From Endocalyx cinctus (lineage: Eukaryota; Ascomycota; Sordariomycetes; Amphisphaeriales; Apiosporaceae), in NCBI GenBank assembly GCA_001600455.1, contig BCKC01000004.1, forward strand, positions 2,716,915 to 2,780,914: DNA of 64,000 nucleotides. The letters are read 5' to 3'. The notes under the pieces were generated by a model. It ran no database searches. It was given only the letters and a program-made list of their open reading frames with translations, and was not told the DNA's origin. Below, in pieces: positions 1 to 11,814 of this stretch. Within the stretch, counting starts at the first letter, position 1. Each line of letters opens with the position of its first letter. Made by a program: the position numbers and the translations under genes.

Positions 1-1121
1 CAAGCACCACTTCGACTTCTGAGGCTGCCGAAACGACTCCTGAGCCAAAGAAGAAGCAACTTGTTATGATTCCGGTCAAATACAGCCTCAAGAAGACGGG
101 TGTCCCCGCTCTGGTTAAGGCAGATCTCGACAAAGCAAAGAATCGTATCAAAGCATTCGAGGCATCTGATAACTCTCGGCGCCAGCGTGAAGAAGCTTTG
201 AACCAACTCGAAGGTTTCACCTACAGGGTCCGCGACATGTTGGACTCGGAATCTTTCGTAGAGGCATCTACAGAAGAAGAGCGATCGACTCTAGAGCAGA
301 AAGCTAGCGCTGCTAGTGATTGGCTTTACGAGGATGGTGCCGATGCTTCCCGAGATGAGCTCAAGTCTAAACACAAGGAACTTAAGGACATCGTCTCCCC
401 TATTGAGAAGAGGATCGATGAAACAAAACAGAGGCCGGAGCTAGTCAAAAAATTAAAAGACGCTGTTGACCAGACCAATGTGTTCATTGATACCATCAAG
501 GGAAAGATTGCGGAGGTCGATGCCTACCAATCCTCACTTAGTGCAAGCTCTACCGCGTCGGCGGAAGAATCCACGGTCACCGCTGCTCCCTCGCAGGATG
601 GTGAATTTGATGGACTAGAGGATGACGACACTACATCTACGACGACTACGACCGCTGTTGAAGATCGAGGCCCTCCTCCTTCACTTTACACACTAGACGA
701 CCTTACCGAGATTACCAAGCTCTCGGTGTCGATCGTAGAATGGTTGGAGGTCAAGCTTGATGAGCAGGAGAAACTTCCTATATCAGCCGACCCTGTTCTT
801 CTCGCTAAAGATCTAATTGAGAAGGCAAAGAAACTTGAGAAGGCCGGGTTAGACTTAGCCATGAAGAGCGTCAAGAACTTTGAATCAAAGGGGAAGAAGA
901 GCGGATCGAAGAAGTCGAGCAAGAGTAAGAAGCAGTCCTCGACCAAAACAAGCTCTGACAAGTCAGAACCAACAATAGAGGTGAAGGAAGGGGAAAACTA
1001 CATAAAATTTGGAGAGGACGGGAAGGGGCCTTCGGCTGAAGAGATAGAGGAGATGATCAAGAATATGGCCAAGGAGCAACGTGATAAAGATGAGGCAGGG
1101 AGCAAGCATGACGAACTATGA
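1..1121 (+). CDS. LHS1: ER lumenal Hsp70-like chaperone Lhs1/GRP170 family, C-terminal part (5' truncated)
   Basis: The frame is open from the left edge (first full codon at base 3) to a TGA at 1119-1121, so only the last 370 or so residues are present and the true start lies outside the window. The protein ends in HDEL, the fungal ER-retention signal. The visible part is charged and helical, as in the C-terminal substrate-binding and helical extension of large Hsp70s (Hsp110/GRP170): motifs such as FTYRVRDML, WLYEDG and an E/K-rich coil, then a Thr/Ser-rich acidic loop (around bases 540-660) and a Lys/Ser-rich tail. In yeast, Lhs1 is the nucleotide exchange factor for Kar2/BiP and helps import and folding in the ER lumen. 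The pattern of FTYRVRD plus WLYEDG plus HDEL makes Lhs1 by far the best call. The ATPase domain cannot be checked here. Confidence 0.88.
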   Translation, partial: STTSTSEAAETTPEPKKKQLVMIPVKYSLKKTGVPALVKADLDKAKNRIKAFEASDNSRRQREEALNQLEGFTYRVRDMLDSESFVEASTEEERSTLEQKASAASDWLYEDGADASRDELKSKHKELKDIVSPIEKRIDETKQRPELVKKLKDAVDQTNVFIDTIKGKIAEVDAYQSSLSASSTASAEESTVTAAPSQDGEFDGLEDDDTTSTTTTTAVEDRGPPPSLYTLDDLTEITKLSVSIVEWLEVKLDEQEKLPISADPVLLAKDLIEKAKKLEKAGLDLAMKSVKNFESKGKKSGSKKSSKSKKQSSTKTSSDKSEPTIEVKEGENYIKFGEDGKGPSAEEIEEMIKNMAKEQRDKDEAGSKHDEL

Positions 1122-2363
1122 TGTGCGGGATAAATAATGGATAGACACTTAGATGTTTTATGAAAATAATTTGAAGCAATTAGCCTTGTTGCAGCCTTGT
1201 CGTGTCGTCTTATTGAATGACTCAGAAGGCAGACTTAAATCCGGTCAAGCGAATATCGACTCGGATATTTTATACGCGTAAATAGATGGTAGATGAGTGT
1301 GTACAAGTAATACCATGTTTCCCCTTGGTCATCCCAGTCTTGGACTTGTTTGTGCTCGGTTATCTACAGCATCTCACAGAATTCACGGGGTGAGTTGCAT
1401 ATGCTGGCACAAGGCACGGGACGATTGCTGGATACCACCGTATCTCTGTGTTGACCGAAATGCATGTGACCGTCCTGTACAGGTAGCACGTAATCCTTGA
1501 CTAGATTCCTCTTTAGGATCTTGCTCTGCGATATCTGAAATTTGGTATTGCCCGAGAAGAGAAAAGATCGAGAGATTGGAAGGATTCCACATAACACAAA
1601 ATCTATATTCAAATTCGGGGACCAATACTTTCTTGATTTCTATCTGAATTGATACGTCTTGGGACGGATTTAATACGCGAGGTTTGATTACAACAAGGAA
1701 AAAGAGAAAAAAGAAAAGAAAAAGATTTGACGATAGTTATATTAAAGGGGTTGAAGTAGTCCAGTATGGTAATAGGGGCAAGGAGGTTTAGGTATGATTA
1801 AAAGACTTATCCGTGGATTCTCATCATCAGCTCTCCCGATATAAATGAGTTGAGTAGTACATGATTGAGAGTGGCTTCCTCGTTTGTTCATGCAAATATT
1901 GGTATGGTATGCAGGTACATGTACGTATAAATTATCGTACCTGCCTATTTTTTTTTTTTTTTTATCTAACTCAATTGAATGTGCCTACCCATCACTTCAA
2001 GACTTTTTATGTCATTTTCCGGGTCGACGGTTTACTGTTACCTATAAATTTCAGAAGGCTCATTAATATATACGACATCCTTTAATGTTGTCTTCCATGC
2101 TTGGCTACGTTTCCAATTCATTCACTCTCGTTTTTCCCCTCTAGATCTTCATCCTTTCCGATAATTTGCCTGCTTCTACATCTACATCAACCTTCGTGGG
2201 TTAAGTAGATCTAAAGAAAAGAGAGGTATAGGCATCTCGTCACATACTTATTTTAATTTCCCGTACTCATTTCCTCTACACCTGTCATATTCATTGTTAG
2301 AAGTACTAATACTCCTCTTTCCCCGAACTAATCATCACTTTTCTCACTCTAATACTTCGAGAG

Positions 2364-2433
<70 letters not shown>

Positions 2434-2681
2434 TCACATGTAAACAAACAGTCCGACAAACGCGATCTGTTGTAACATTTCACTCTTTCTTCCCATCACA
2501 TATATCGCACCACGCAGGTAGTGCAAAATATCTCGATCTCTCTCCTCGTCAGTTTATAACTCCTCCAAGAGATATTTTTTCTGTCTCATCTCCTTAGTTA
2601 CTACCAGAATTCTTTTTACCATAACTTGAGAATTTACTACTTAATAATTCACCTTTGAAACATCGCAACCATTCATACAAC
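1122..2681. other. Intergenic region between LHS1 and the aspartic protease gene
   Basis: This holds the 3' flank of LHS1 and the promoter and 5' UTR of the protease gene. It contains AT-rich stretches, a T tract near 1949-1963, pyrimidine-rich DNA at 2090-2350 and a long GA repeat (listed separately). I see no credible gene; short open frames at 1297-2085 have no coding character. Confidence 0.6.
2369..2430. repeat. (GA)n microsatellite, about 31 units
   Basis: An uninterrupted GA/TC dinucleotide run lies about 250 bp upstream of the protease start codon, within its promoter or 5' UTR. In other fungi such polypurine tracts can bind GAGA-type factors or exclude nucleosomes; a role here is inference. 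Confidence 0.95.
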
Positions 2682-4127
2682 ATGGCGCGGTTTTCGGGAG
2701 TATTCGTTCTTCTTGCCTTGTGGCTCTCTGTCTTCGGCCTCGTCACCTCTTCCCCGGTCTCCGGAAAGAGAGATGATGGCAAAACCTTTTCTTTCCCGCT
2801 CAACCACAATACTGGTGCCCATCGCCATGGTCCGACCGAGCACTACAAAACCCTGTTGAAGTACAACATTCCCATCCCCGACCAACTTCAGAAGGTCATC
2901 GACGACTACTATGGCAATACCGTCAGCAATGGAGTCCAGGTTGGAAGTAAGTCTTACTAACCTACTGACTCACCTTATAATTTATTGGAACAAACATCTA
3001 AACATTTATACAGATGGCTCAACTAGCTCTATCCCGGCAAGCTCCCTGCACGGTGACGAGATGTGGCTCGCTCCCATCAGTATTGGTACCCCCCCACAGC
3101 AATTATATGCTGATCTTGACACTGGCTCTAGCGACAGGTAAGATAGTATAACAGCTTCCTATCATGGGTTTTATTCGCCGGCTTATATACTAATCATGTT
3201 GAATGCAGCTGGGTATTCTCCGCGAACACGAAAAAGAGCATGGTACACGGCCAAGCCACCTGGGACCCCTCTCAGTCTTCTACCGCCAACAAGATCAATA
3301 ACTGTACGTGGTATATCCTATACGGCGACTTCTCTACTTCTGAAGGCAACTGTTATCATGATACTTTCACGATGGGAAACATGTCTATCCCGGGTATGAC
3401 TATCGAGTCTGCCAACACGGTGTCGTCTCAATTCACCGGTAATAGGAACATGTCGGGAATCATCGGTCTCGCTTGGCCCTCCATCATCCAGACCACGCCG
3501 CCCCAAAAAGCTCTTCTCGACTTCCTCCCAGACGTAATTGAGGATCCCGTCTTTACTGTTGACCTCCGTCACAACAGCAGCGAGGGATCGTTCAACTTCG
3601 GCTACATCAACCATTCCCTGCATGAATCGGACATCCAGTATGTGAACGTCAACACTGAAGACGGATACTGGGCGGTGTCCAACACTGGATTCGGTATTGA
3701 GGGCGACCCTTACGAATACACCTTCCAGACTCCCAAGTATGTTGTTGTGGATACGGGAACCACTCTTCTCTTTGCTCCCGACTCCGCCGTCGACACGTAC
3801 ATTGACCAGGTTCCCGGGGGCAAGTTCATGGAAGAGATTTACGCTTACGTAGTTCCCTGTGACCCGACCAACATTCCGGATTTTCAGTACGTCTTTAGCG
3901 ACGAAGACGGAAACAAGATCGTGGGAAGCGTCCCCGGCGCTTATATGCCATACCAGCACCACACAGATGAAATTTGCTACGCTGGAATTCAATCTCTGGG
4001 AGGCCTGTCTGCTATAGATGGTATTTTCGGAGATATCTTCCTTAAGAGCTCGTTTGCCGTTTTTGACATTGGCAACAAGAAGTTCGGGGCCGCGACCAAG
4101 CCTCTGAACATTAGCAACGCTGATTAG
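2682..4127 (+). CDS. Secreted pepsin-like aspartic protease (peptidase family A1)
   Basis: Three exons (2682-2946, 3014-3137, 3209-4127) encode 435 residues. Both introns are canonical (GTAAGT...ACAG, 67 nt; GTAAGA...GCAG, 71 nt) and restore the family sequence exactly. The N-terminus is a signal peptide (MARFSGVFVLLALWLSVFGL), followed by a propeptide rich in basic residues up to about residue 100. The mature enzyme has both catalytic loops, D124-T-G-S-S and D311-T-G-T-T, plus the flap Tyr168 in WYILYGD. There is no GPI signal and no long Ser/Thr tail, so a soluble, extracellular acid endopeptidase (aspergillopepsin/endothiapepsin type) is expected. ATG 2682 is chosen over an in-frame upstream ATG at 2655 because it starts directly at the signal peptide. 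Several NxS/T sites suggest N-glycosylation. Confidence 0.93.
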
Positions 4128-5759
4128 GAAGCATCTCTCCTGCTACTACTGCTGCTCCTGGAGAAGCCTGGCGATCTGTCGGCTGGCAATCGCCAACGAG
4201 TGAATCAATGGAGAGAAGTTTATTGTGTGCGGTAAATTATTTTTATTTTACCGATTGTCGTTGACGTGGTTATGAGAAAGAAGAAAGGGAAGAGTGTATT
4301 CTTGTGATCACCAATCTTGTTAGTGGCTAAACGGATTTAATGTCTCGGTTGATAATGATGGGGCAAACGAATGCTTACCTTGGTAGAAAACCGTAGACAT
4401 CAATCGTTAGTTTTATTTGTCGCTATTCTTTTTTTCATGACCCAACAGCTTTCCTCAACCGTGATATTTCGTGTCTAGCCCATATGCGTAACCCAAAATT
4501 TGGAGATCGATATACTCATTAGCCAATCTGCGTATATCCCCGTTGAGCTTGTCGGCAGCATGGAGATGATTTCGTACAAAGATACCTTCACATATAAAAA
4601 CGAACTCGTCATCTTGCGTAGTTTTATGATTCGTACGATGCATTATAACCTAGCTAGCTATCTACTAGCTTAGATCCAAATACCTGAATAGACATGTAAG
4701 GTACCTATTCCTGCTTGATTTCATTTCCTTTCCCCGACGTCCAATAATGCGCAACAAAAAAACGAGCGAATTGAATTTTTATCAAGTCGTCCCTGGGATA
4801 AAAACTGATCATGAACCACCGCCGCCGCCATCACATGCTGAAATTCCTTCGTAAAAAAAGAAAAGAGCAAAATTCAACATCAAAAAAATATCAAAAATCC
4901 AAGACATGATGAGACGAGATTTGAGAGAGGAGAAACCTCCGCCCCGCAACACGTTTTTTGTTCGCCCTCTTTCCCATTCTCATGACGATCCCGAATTCTC
5001 CAAAAAAGAGAAAGAATTTGGGGACATTATATATGTATGTATAAATGATTTGAAAAAGACTCCATCAACGCCGGAAGCGGACGCGGGGGAAAAAGGATAC
5101 AAAACCAGTCGAAGCCCGATTGACAAAGTTGATCGGATGGATGGTTCTCTAGAAAATGTATCTTTCAAAAAAAAAAAAAACGAGGGGATATCATTATTTA
5201 TCGAGATGTGCTGATGAGAGAAAATGCCGAAGAGAAGAGGATATAGAAAGAAGCCCGTTATCCCTTGTTTCGTGTAGGCTCTTTTATGCCGATGCACCCT
5301 TTTTGCATTATGGTAGTAGCTGTTTCGTCCGATCGGGGGGTTTTTTTTTTTTTTCGTTCCATTCGGTTACATGATTATCCAAAAGAGAAAGAAAAAAATA
5401 CCCGATAGACTGGTGGCCTTGAAGCTATCCAGAATTAGACAGGTAGACGTAGATTGAAAAAAGCTGTCGAAGGGTGTTCCCGATGTTTTCGACCCAAGAG
5501 GAGTAGGTCGTACACAGAACCGAGCGACTAGGGATTACGGTGAAACGAATCCCTCGGTCGATTTGGATCATATTCGAACGCGTCCAAAGTAGGGTAGGAG
5601 ACTGGAGAGCGGGGATTGACTTGTCTTGCCAAGGGATGAAAATTTTCCAGCGTGCGGAATCGGTGGGATCTTCTTTCTTCCTCATAAAACAGAGAGTTTT
5701 AAAAAGGTCTCGGAGAGACGGAGACAGAGAGATAGATAGATAGGAATACCGATTGAAAA
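4128..5759. other. Intergenic region between convergent genes (protease and coiled-coil gene)
   Basis: This holds the 3' flanks of two convergent genes, with homopolymer tracts near 5167-5180 (A) and 5341-5354 (T). Open frames at 4455-4643, 4906-5214 and 4980-5297 are short, mutually overlapping and unlike known proteins. I support no gene here. Confidence 0.55.
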
Positions 5760-6563
5760 TTAGTCGCGGTCGCCACCATCTTTAGAAACAATCACATAGT
5801 CAGCAACAAAACTTCGGGTTTCGGAAGCGGATTCGTCATCTAGGGAGTAGTGTGAAGAGGAAAGGTGTTGGAGCTTGCCACGATCATGGTCACGATGACG
5901 CGTGACGGTCTCACTGTGCTGCGGGAGGTCGGGTTGTGCTTCTGTACCTTCGCTGGCCGTTGGGGTAGGCGGCATGGCGCCACCGTGCATGGGCGCCTGC
6001 TGGCTCTGCTTGGCAGTTCCCGGTCTCGACGCCTGCACGGGCGCCTTCGAGTCGTCCTGTCCTTCCTGGGCTTGACCAAAGGTGTCGCCTAGACCGGTCC
6101 GCTGGGCTCGCGGGCTCGCGCCACTGCCGGGCTTGGACTGCTGCAGACGAGCCTCCATCTCCTTGATCCGAGCCTCGAGGGATTCTAGTTCACTCTGACC
6201 GCTCGTAACTTGTTGTTTCCTATTAAAGTGATAACAAATTGTTCAAATTAGCTTTCAAAATGTCCTCTTTTTTGGATTCATTTCGATAGAATGACGTGTC
6301 AGGGGAAACAAGGTAGGTATAACATACCGCTTGTCTACTTTCTCGTCTAAGTCGGCAACGCTGTTTTCGATTCGGAAGATGTCCATCAGCTCGAGGCTGA
6401 ATGAACGGGCAATTGTGCTATAAAGACGGTTACTAGGGTTAGCAACTCATATTTGGTTTTGTCTACAGTTAAAACAATGACAACGGCATAGAGTTTCATA
6501 CGATTGCGGGCGACGGCCATTGGGCTGCCAGTCACGGTCGAGCTCCTCATCTGTTCGGTTCAT
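5760..6563 (-). CDS. Small coiled-coil protein of unknown function (203 aa)
   Basis: Three exons on the minus strand (6563-6502, 6417-6328, 6219-5760) join in phase into 203 codons plus stop. Introns are GTATGA...ATAG (84 nt) and GTATGT...ATAG (108 nt). The N-terminal 50 residues are conserved in character: a charged start (MNRTDEELDRDWQPNGRR), then ARSFSLELMDIFRIE. A helical heptad-like coiled coil follows at about residues 38-78 (ADLDEKVDKRKQQV, then LESLEARIKEMEARL). Residues 80-165 are low-complexity, rich in Pro, Gln, Ser and Gly. The C-terminus (YVIVSKDGGDRD) is more ordered. There is no signal peptide or membrane segment. I do not recognise the family. The three-exon phase agreement and the ordered-disordered-ordered layout argue that it is a real gene. 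Its 3' end faces the protease gene. Confidence 0.72.
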
Positions 6564-6810
6564 TTTGGCTTGTGGGTTTTGGGGGGGTTAGGTGATAAGG
6601 AGGGGTATTATGCTTTCACGCAAAGCTTATTGTAATTCAAATAGCTATTGGTCTTTTCGTCTAGTGTGTGTATGCTAAAAGAAGAAGAGAAGAAGAGAGG
6701 AAGAAGAAATATTGGAACTAGAAAAGAAAAAGAAAAAAAAAAAAAAAAGAGGAAGAGATATGAAGTTGTTTTTGTGGGAAGAAGAGGAAGAAGATTCGAA
6801 GGTTTTTGTT

Positions 6811-6846
6811 GGCTGTCTAGGTTGTCTGGGTTGTCTGGGTTGTCTG
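6811..6846. repeat. 9-bp tandem repeat (GGTTGTCTG), about 4 copies
   Basis: There are three exact copies of a 9-bp unit with a first diverged copy (GGCTGTCTA). It lies about 250 bp upstream of the coiled-coil gene, on the promoter side. Confidence 0.85.
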
Positions 6847-9800
6847 GGTTCGAGACTGGAAATTACCTATTTACAATTTAGAGGTGGGAATCGGGAAATA
6901 AAAGGGACTATCAATCAATTATATTATTATTGTTAATTCTAGGAAGTTCTTCATAAATTTTAGTCTAAAAAAGCATAGAATCGAAAATAGGCGGTGGGGG
7001 GGTGTGGAAGGGAAGGGTAATTCTGGGATCCTTTTTTACAGGGGAAACGATTAATTGAATTAATGAGATGGGGATGACCACTTAACAAGTATGGAAAAAA
7101 AAGGGGGGTGTCAGCAGAACCAGTGGGAACTTATTGTAAGTCATATCAACGTCAGGCACACAAGGTCCTATATGGATTGATTTATATGGAGATGTTTAAT
7201 GTATCTACACCAGCTGATAGAAGAGAGAGGATACTACTCCGTACATATTAAAGAGAGAGAGAGAGTAGAGAGGTAGAGAGAGAGAGGTACCCGTGAAGGT
7301 ATTCCCTAGCTAGTATACCATACTATACACTACTACTTAGCTATACTATACTATTTACCTTAAGCCCATAGGTACCTATACTACACCATACCCATACCGT
7401 ACCGTATACTTCTCGGTTGTTTAATACCCTCTGTACCTTTTATATTTTAATTTTATGTTATCCAAATACGAAAATAAGAGGAATAGAAAATAAATTTGGG
7501 GAAATAGAAGTCTGAAACCCATTTTACTTATTTTTAAAGCACTTGAAATCCAGGAATCAAGAATATGCGAGTCTCAGTATAATAATTTCAAAGGGAGCCT
7601 ACTGTAAATACGGTACCGTACCATACTTACCTAGGTACCTAGGTAGGTACCTAGTCGTTACCCAAATACATACTGTATATAGAGATGCTGAAATTACTCG
7701 TATAGTGGATTTAATATTTTTATTTGGGGGACTAACACTACTTGGAAGATACTGAATACCGAATACTTGAGGTTAATACTTTCAACATTCAAGGTTCTCA
7801 AGATAATAAAACAGGGTAGACATTTATTCATTTTCTAATGATTAGATCTCTTTTTATTTAAACAGATCGATAGAGATAAGATGAATCTTGAAAAAAAAAA
7901 AAAGCAAATACTAGGTAAACACGAATATATTATCTTCCTCGGCGATGATCGAAATAAAAAAAGGAGCATGATACCCAATCTGCCAATCCGCTTCAAGTTA
8001 TAAGGATAGCGTAGTGGGAAATAGTGGACGTTTGTTACTTAAGTTAGGTAGCATAACGGTGTAATTAAATGAATCAGATTAAGAAGAATTAAAGAGAAGA
8101 AGCAAAAAGCATAATTCAGAAACTGTAGTACGTTATTAACGAACAGGGCTAACAGGGCATATTTATCACTTACCCCACTACGCTACATGGCTTAACCAGC
8201 TTCAACCGACCAGTGCTAAATGCCCTAGTACTTTTTCATAATCCTACTGTACCTCTCTAGACTCTCTACGTATACTACCTCAAAAGCTCAAGTCAGGTTC
8301 AGGGGTAACGCATAACCGCTTCTAATTATGAGATGTCACTTTACCGTCATAACTCGCATAATCAATACCACACTACAAAATACGCATAAGGCTGGGTACC
8401 ATAAACATGAAATCTTGACTCGATTCGTATACTAGTGTAGTATATCTATATTCTTTTTTTCCCTTTTCTTTTGTCTTTGTATTTACCCCTGAAATTCTTA
8501 ACTTCATCGGTAAAAAGAGGAGAGAAAAAAGAGTTACTTGTACGGGGTTTGTATGAGATCGGGGCCATTACCTACATATAGGTAGACTGATAGATAGCCA
8601 TGGATACATATACGTAGTATACCAATTAAACAGTTATAAACTGTCACTACCCGGCTTGCCGAAGAGCCGTCAGAGAAAGGTATTTGGTAACTAGAAATAT
8701 CTATTTAGCTTAGCGCCTACTTCTTAACACACTGCTATTATTACATAGTACATAATACTACTACAACCGCTGGCTGCACTGCTACGCTACCTACAGTGCT
8801 TGCTGTAGTGTAGTAAGACCCTGAAAAGAAATAGATACCTAGGTACCTAGGTAGCTAATCACTTGGAGATCCCCAAGAATATTCTAGTGTAATTTCCATC
8901 CATCGTCATCTCACGCGTACTCCGAACTTATCGTTGTAAATTCGTGGGGTAGCAAAGCTTTGAACTCGACTATCGTTGTTCTATTTCAACGTTACTTACA
9001 CAGTAACATTTTCAACTGCGCGTGCATGATACAATACGTGTAAGCAAGCATAAGTCTATTTCCGGGTCTGCGTATCCCATAATACTATGTATATGCGTAC
9101 ACTATGACTAGGTCGAGGGGTCCCGCCGAAAAGACAACCGATCCATGCCTTATCCTACTGGAAAGCGTCCGTCTGTGCCTTAGCTATCGAACGAACTAGT
9201 ATAAGGCGCCAAGATACCCTGATGCAGAGAAAAGGAGAGCGGATAAATGCGTCGTGTATACGCTATAATTCCTATCGCTGTCAAGAAAAAGATATGACGA
9301 TGATGCTGAAAGAGAGATCCCTTCTTCTTAACATCCTCAATCACAACCGCATTACGCATGCACCGTGTGTTCCATAATCTGGGTCATCTTCCAACCCGTC
9401 CCCCCCTTCCCCCTAGTTCGCATGCATTCTGCGGCTGATATGTATACTATTTAAAAAAAAAAAAAAAAAAAAAGTGTCTTGGTATAGGTGGACTTACTTT
9501 TTAGGGCACATGTAATAGTCCACTACCTATCCCCAGGGTCGTTTCTTCTCACGTGCCAATAGGCCCTGACTGACTTGAACATGCGGGACTTCGACAAACC
9601 TCGAACGGCGTTTTTTTTTTTTTTTTTGTCACATTATCATAACCCGTCTTACTCGTCTTACCTATGCCCGCAGCTGATTTTCATCCCATGATATACACTA
9701 GATAGATTTCGTCTTATCCAATATTGCAAAGACTTTGAGTTGAACATAGACTTGATTACGCTATTGTAACTAATCACAAGTAGGAAAAGTCATGGAAACT

Positions 9801-10039
9801 AAGCCCTTTTAAATAGCGTAACATGGCTCGCCACTTTCATCAGCCACGATACAGTTATTCAACAACTACATAAACCATTTACCTTCGTTATTATCGGATA
9901 CGTGTTGCTGCTCATTTATATATATATCGTATGATTCTTGAATTTAATTATCGTTATTTCTTACAAAATCTAACGTCGCCGAAATGACGAATAGAGTATC
10001 TCGTAGGGATCTATTTAAACCTAAAGAAACCTAATCAGC

Positions 10040-10132
10040 TTAAAATCCTTCCACGATCTGATAGAGACGCTCGCGGTACGCAGTCGGTCTAGGATTGGGA
10101 CCTTCGAACCGCTCTTCTAGCTGTGTCGCCAT
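10040..10132 (-). CDS. Possible 30-residue ORF or exon relic
   Basis: Read on the minus strand, an ATG at 10132-10130 opens 30 codons to TAA at 10042-10040. It is GC-richer than the surrounding DNA and encodes a hydrophilic peptide beginning MATQLEERFEGPNPRP and ending RERLYQIVEGF. No donor site follows that would extend it, and no second exon is evident. It could be a micro-protein, the relic of a decayed gene's first exon, or chance. Confidence 0.2.
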   Translation of the reverse strand: MATQLEERFEGPNPRPTAYRERLYQIVEGF

Positions 10133-11814
10133 GATAGTTGCGGATGGGTGAATTTACGTCGAATGTCTTTGGAAAAAGACTTAAGGAATGGTAATACGAC
10201 ATCACGGCTTGCTAATTGATTGAGTGGCGAAGATATACGAACAAGGAGAGATAAACTAAGTGATGTGAACTTTGGCCAAACGCCTCCCCCTCTGCCCCTC
10301 TTCGATACAAGAAATGAATTCTCAGATCAAACGAAAGTTTATTTTATATTCTCAACTATGGAACTCTATTTCAGAGTGATACGCGGAAACCTACTATGAT
10401 AATGACGCGACAGACCTCAAACCAGCGCCACCTTCACATATCTCTAAACTGAACAGCCTCTAAACATTGTCTATATATAGCAGTATTGAATGAGTTGAAC
10501 ATAAGGTCACAGCTATCTAGCGAGGGCAGCGAAAAGAAATAATACAACACGGAAATGACGTAAAATATTCCAAATGGGTATTCTTGAAGAGCACCACCAA
10601 TACGGTTAGTTACCGAAGGGATATGTTTTCCTAGGCGACTTGTATATAAGTGACCAATGATAGAGCAGCACCAGGGATAACACTGTAAGTGCCTTGTGTA
10701 GCTAATATATTAATTTCCTTCAGAGTATCTCTTGCAAGGAGAGCAAGACAAGAAAATAATTATGGATCAAAGTTATCCATTAAACAATATATCAACTGCT
10801 AATCGAACAACACATTTCACTAAATAGCAGTCATCTTCGGATCCGTACTAATGCTAAGGAACGGGAGTAAGCTCTAGTCTCGGAGTCGGAGACAGGTATG
10901 ACGACTTTTGCCTAGACGAGGAATCATGTTCTCATTAACTATCACCAACCGTAAAGCTCGACTATTTCGGTGCTTGGTTCCCCCCCTGCTTTGGCAGAGA
11001 GTGAAGTCTTTTACCACCTGGTGGTTTTTGGTTAAAGAGGTGTGCGTACGTGCCCTCTGTGACACCTTTTATCCCTTTCAAGTCGGAATACAGATGGATC
11101 TAAGATATCCTTTTTGGTTAAAATCTACTGACGAGGGCAAATTGACGAGGAACATGCAAACGATATCCTAGCCCCCCATACGCCGGTCCCGTTCAATACA
11201 TTCTTCGCCTCTAAGAGTCCTGGCAGCGCTGGGTCTTCAAATAAATTTATCATAACGTGTAGAATGTGGTCAAAGTTGGTAGGATCCACTTTAGGTAAGC
11301 ACAAATTAGGTTTCGTTAGTGCGCAGAGGTTTGATAAGGAGAATCTGATAAGAGACGAACTTTCAACTTCCAGCTTCTTCCTCGAAATTGACAGAAAGAT
11401 AGGTAAAATAACGCACAGACCATATTTCTTCATCTACATTTCCTGTCTATCAAGTTCCCATAATTATTTTGTACATCATCAAAAAACACAAGTTATTAAT
11501 CACGTGATATCTTGACAGTCGATTGCCGACCGAAGAAGAAGAAGAAAAGTTTGAATCGCCAGTATTTTCATCAAAAATTAACCATTAGCATCGGTATTTC
11601 TTTATATTATCGATTGTAAAGATCTTAATAGACTTGTCAGATATTAAACTGACCTTTTAAGTACGCGTTTTGCACCGTTTATGCCTTTTTTCGTGGTTTG
11701 TTTCAATTGATCCGTTTGTTTTGCTAACCATCGCGACAATAGATCCTGGCGCCGATTCACCTTTCACAGCGACGCGACGGTCCCCTCGACCACGGCCGAG
11801 GTGGATCCTGGGGC

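Larger units (their letters stand above)
6564..11814. other. Gene-poor, AT-rich 5.2 kb stretch
   Basis: No gene with recognisable domains is visible on either strand. The stretch holds homopolymers (A tracts near 6729-6749 and 9453-9473; T tract near 9611-9627), GA-rich microsatellites (7250-7290), a 9-bp tandem repeat (6811-6846), and palindromic CCTAGGTACCTAGG elements (7629-7655, 8836-8855). One 30-codon open frame (10040-10132, minus) looks more coding-like than its surroundings and is listed separately. Frames at 10874-11171 and 11125-11515 overlap on both strands and show no family resemblance. This could be decayed repeat DNA or a long regulatory region; the sequence alone does not decide. 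Confidence 0.5.

Noticed and set aside
4906..5297. Overlapping frames on both strands of about 100 codons
   Set aside because: They overlap each other, include homopolymer-encoded runs and match no family; probably 3' flanking DNA.
6564..11814. Transposon or LTR element in the gene-poor gap
   Set aside because: No reverse transcriptase, integrase or transposase motifs and no terminal repeats were recognised; simple repeats only.
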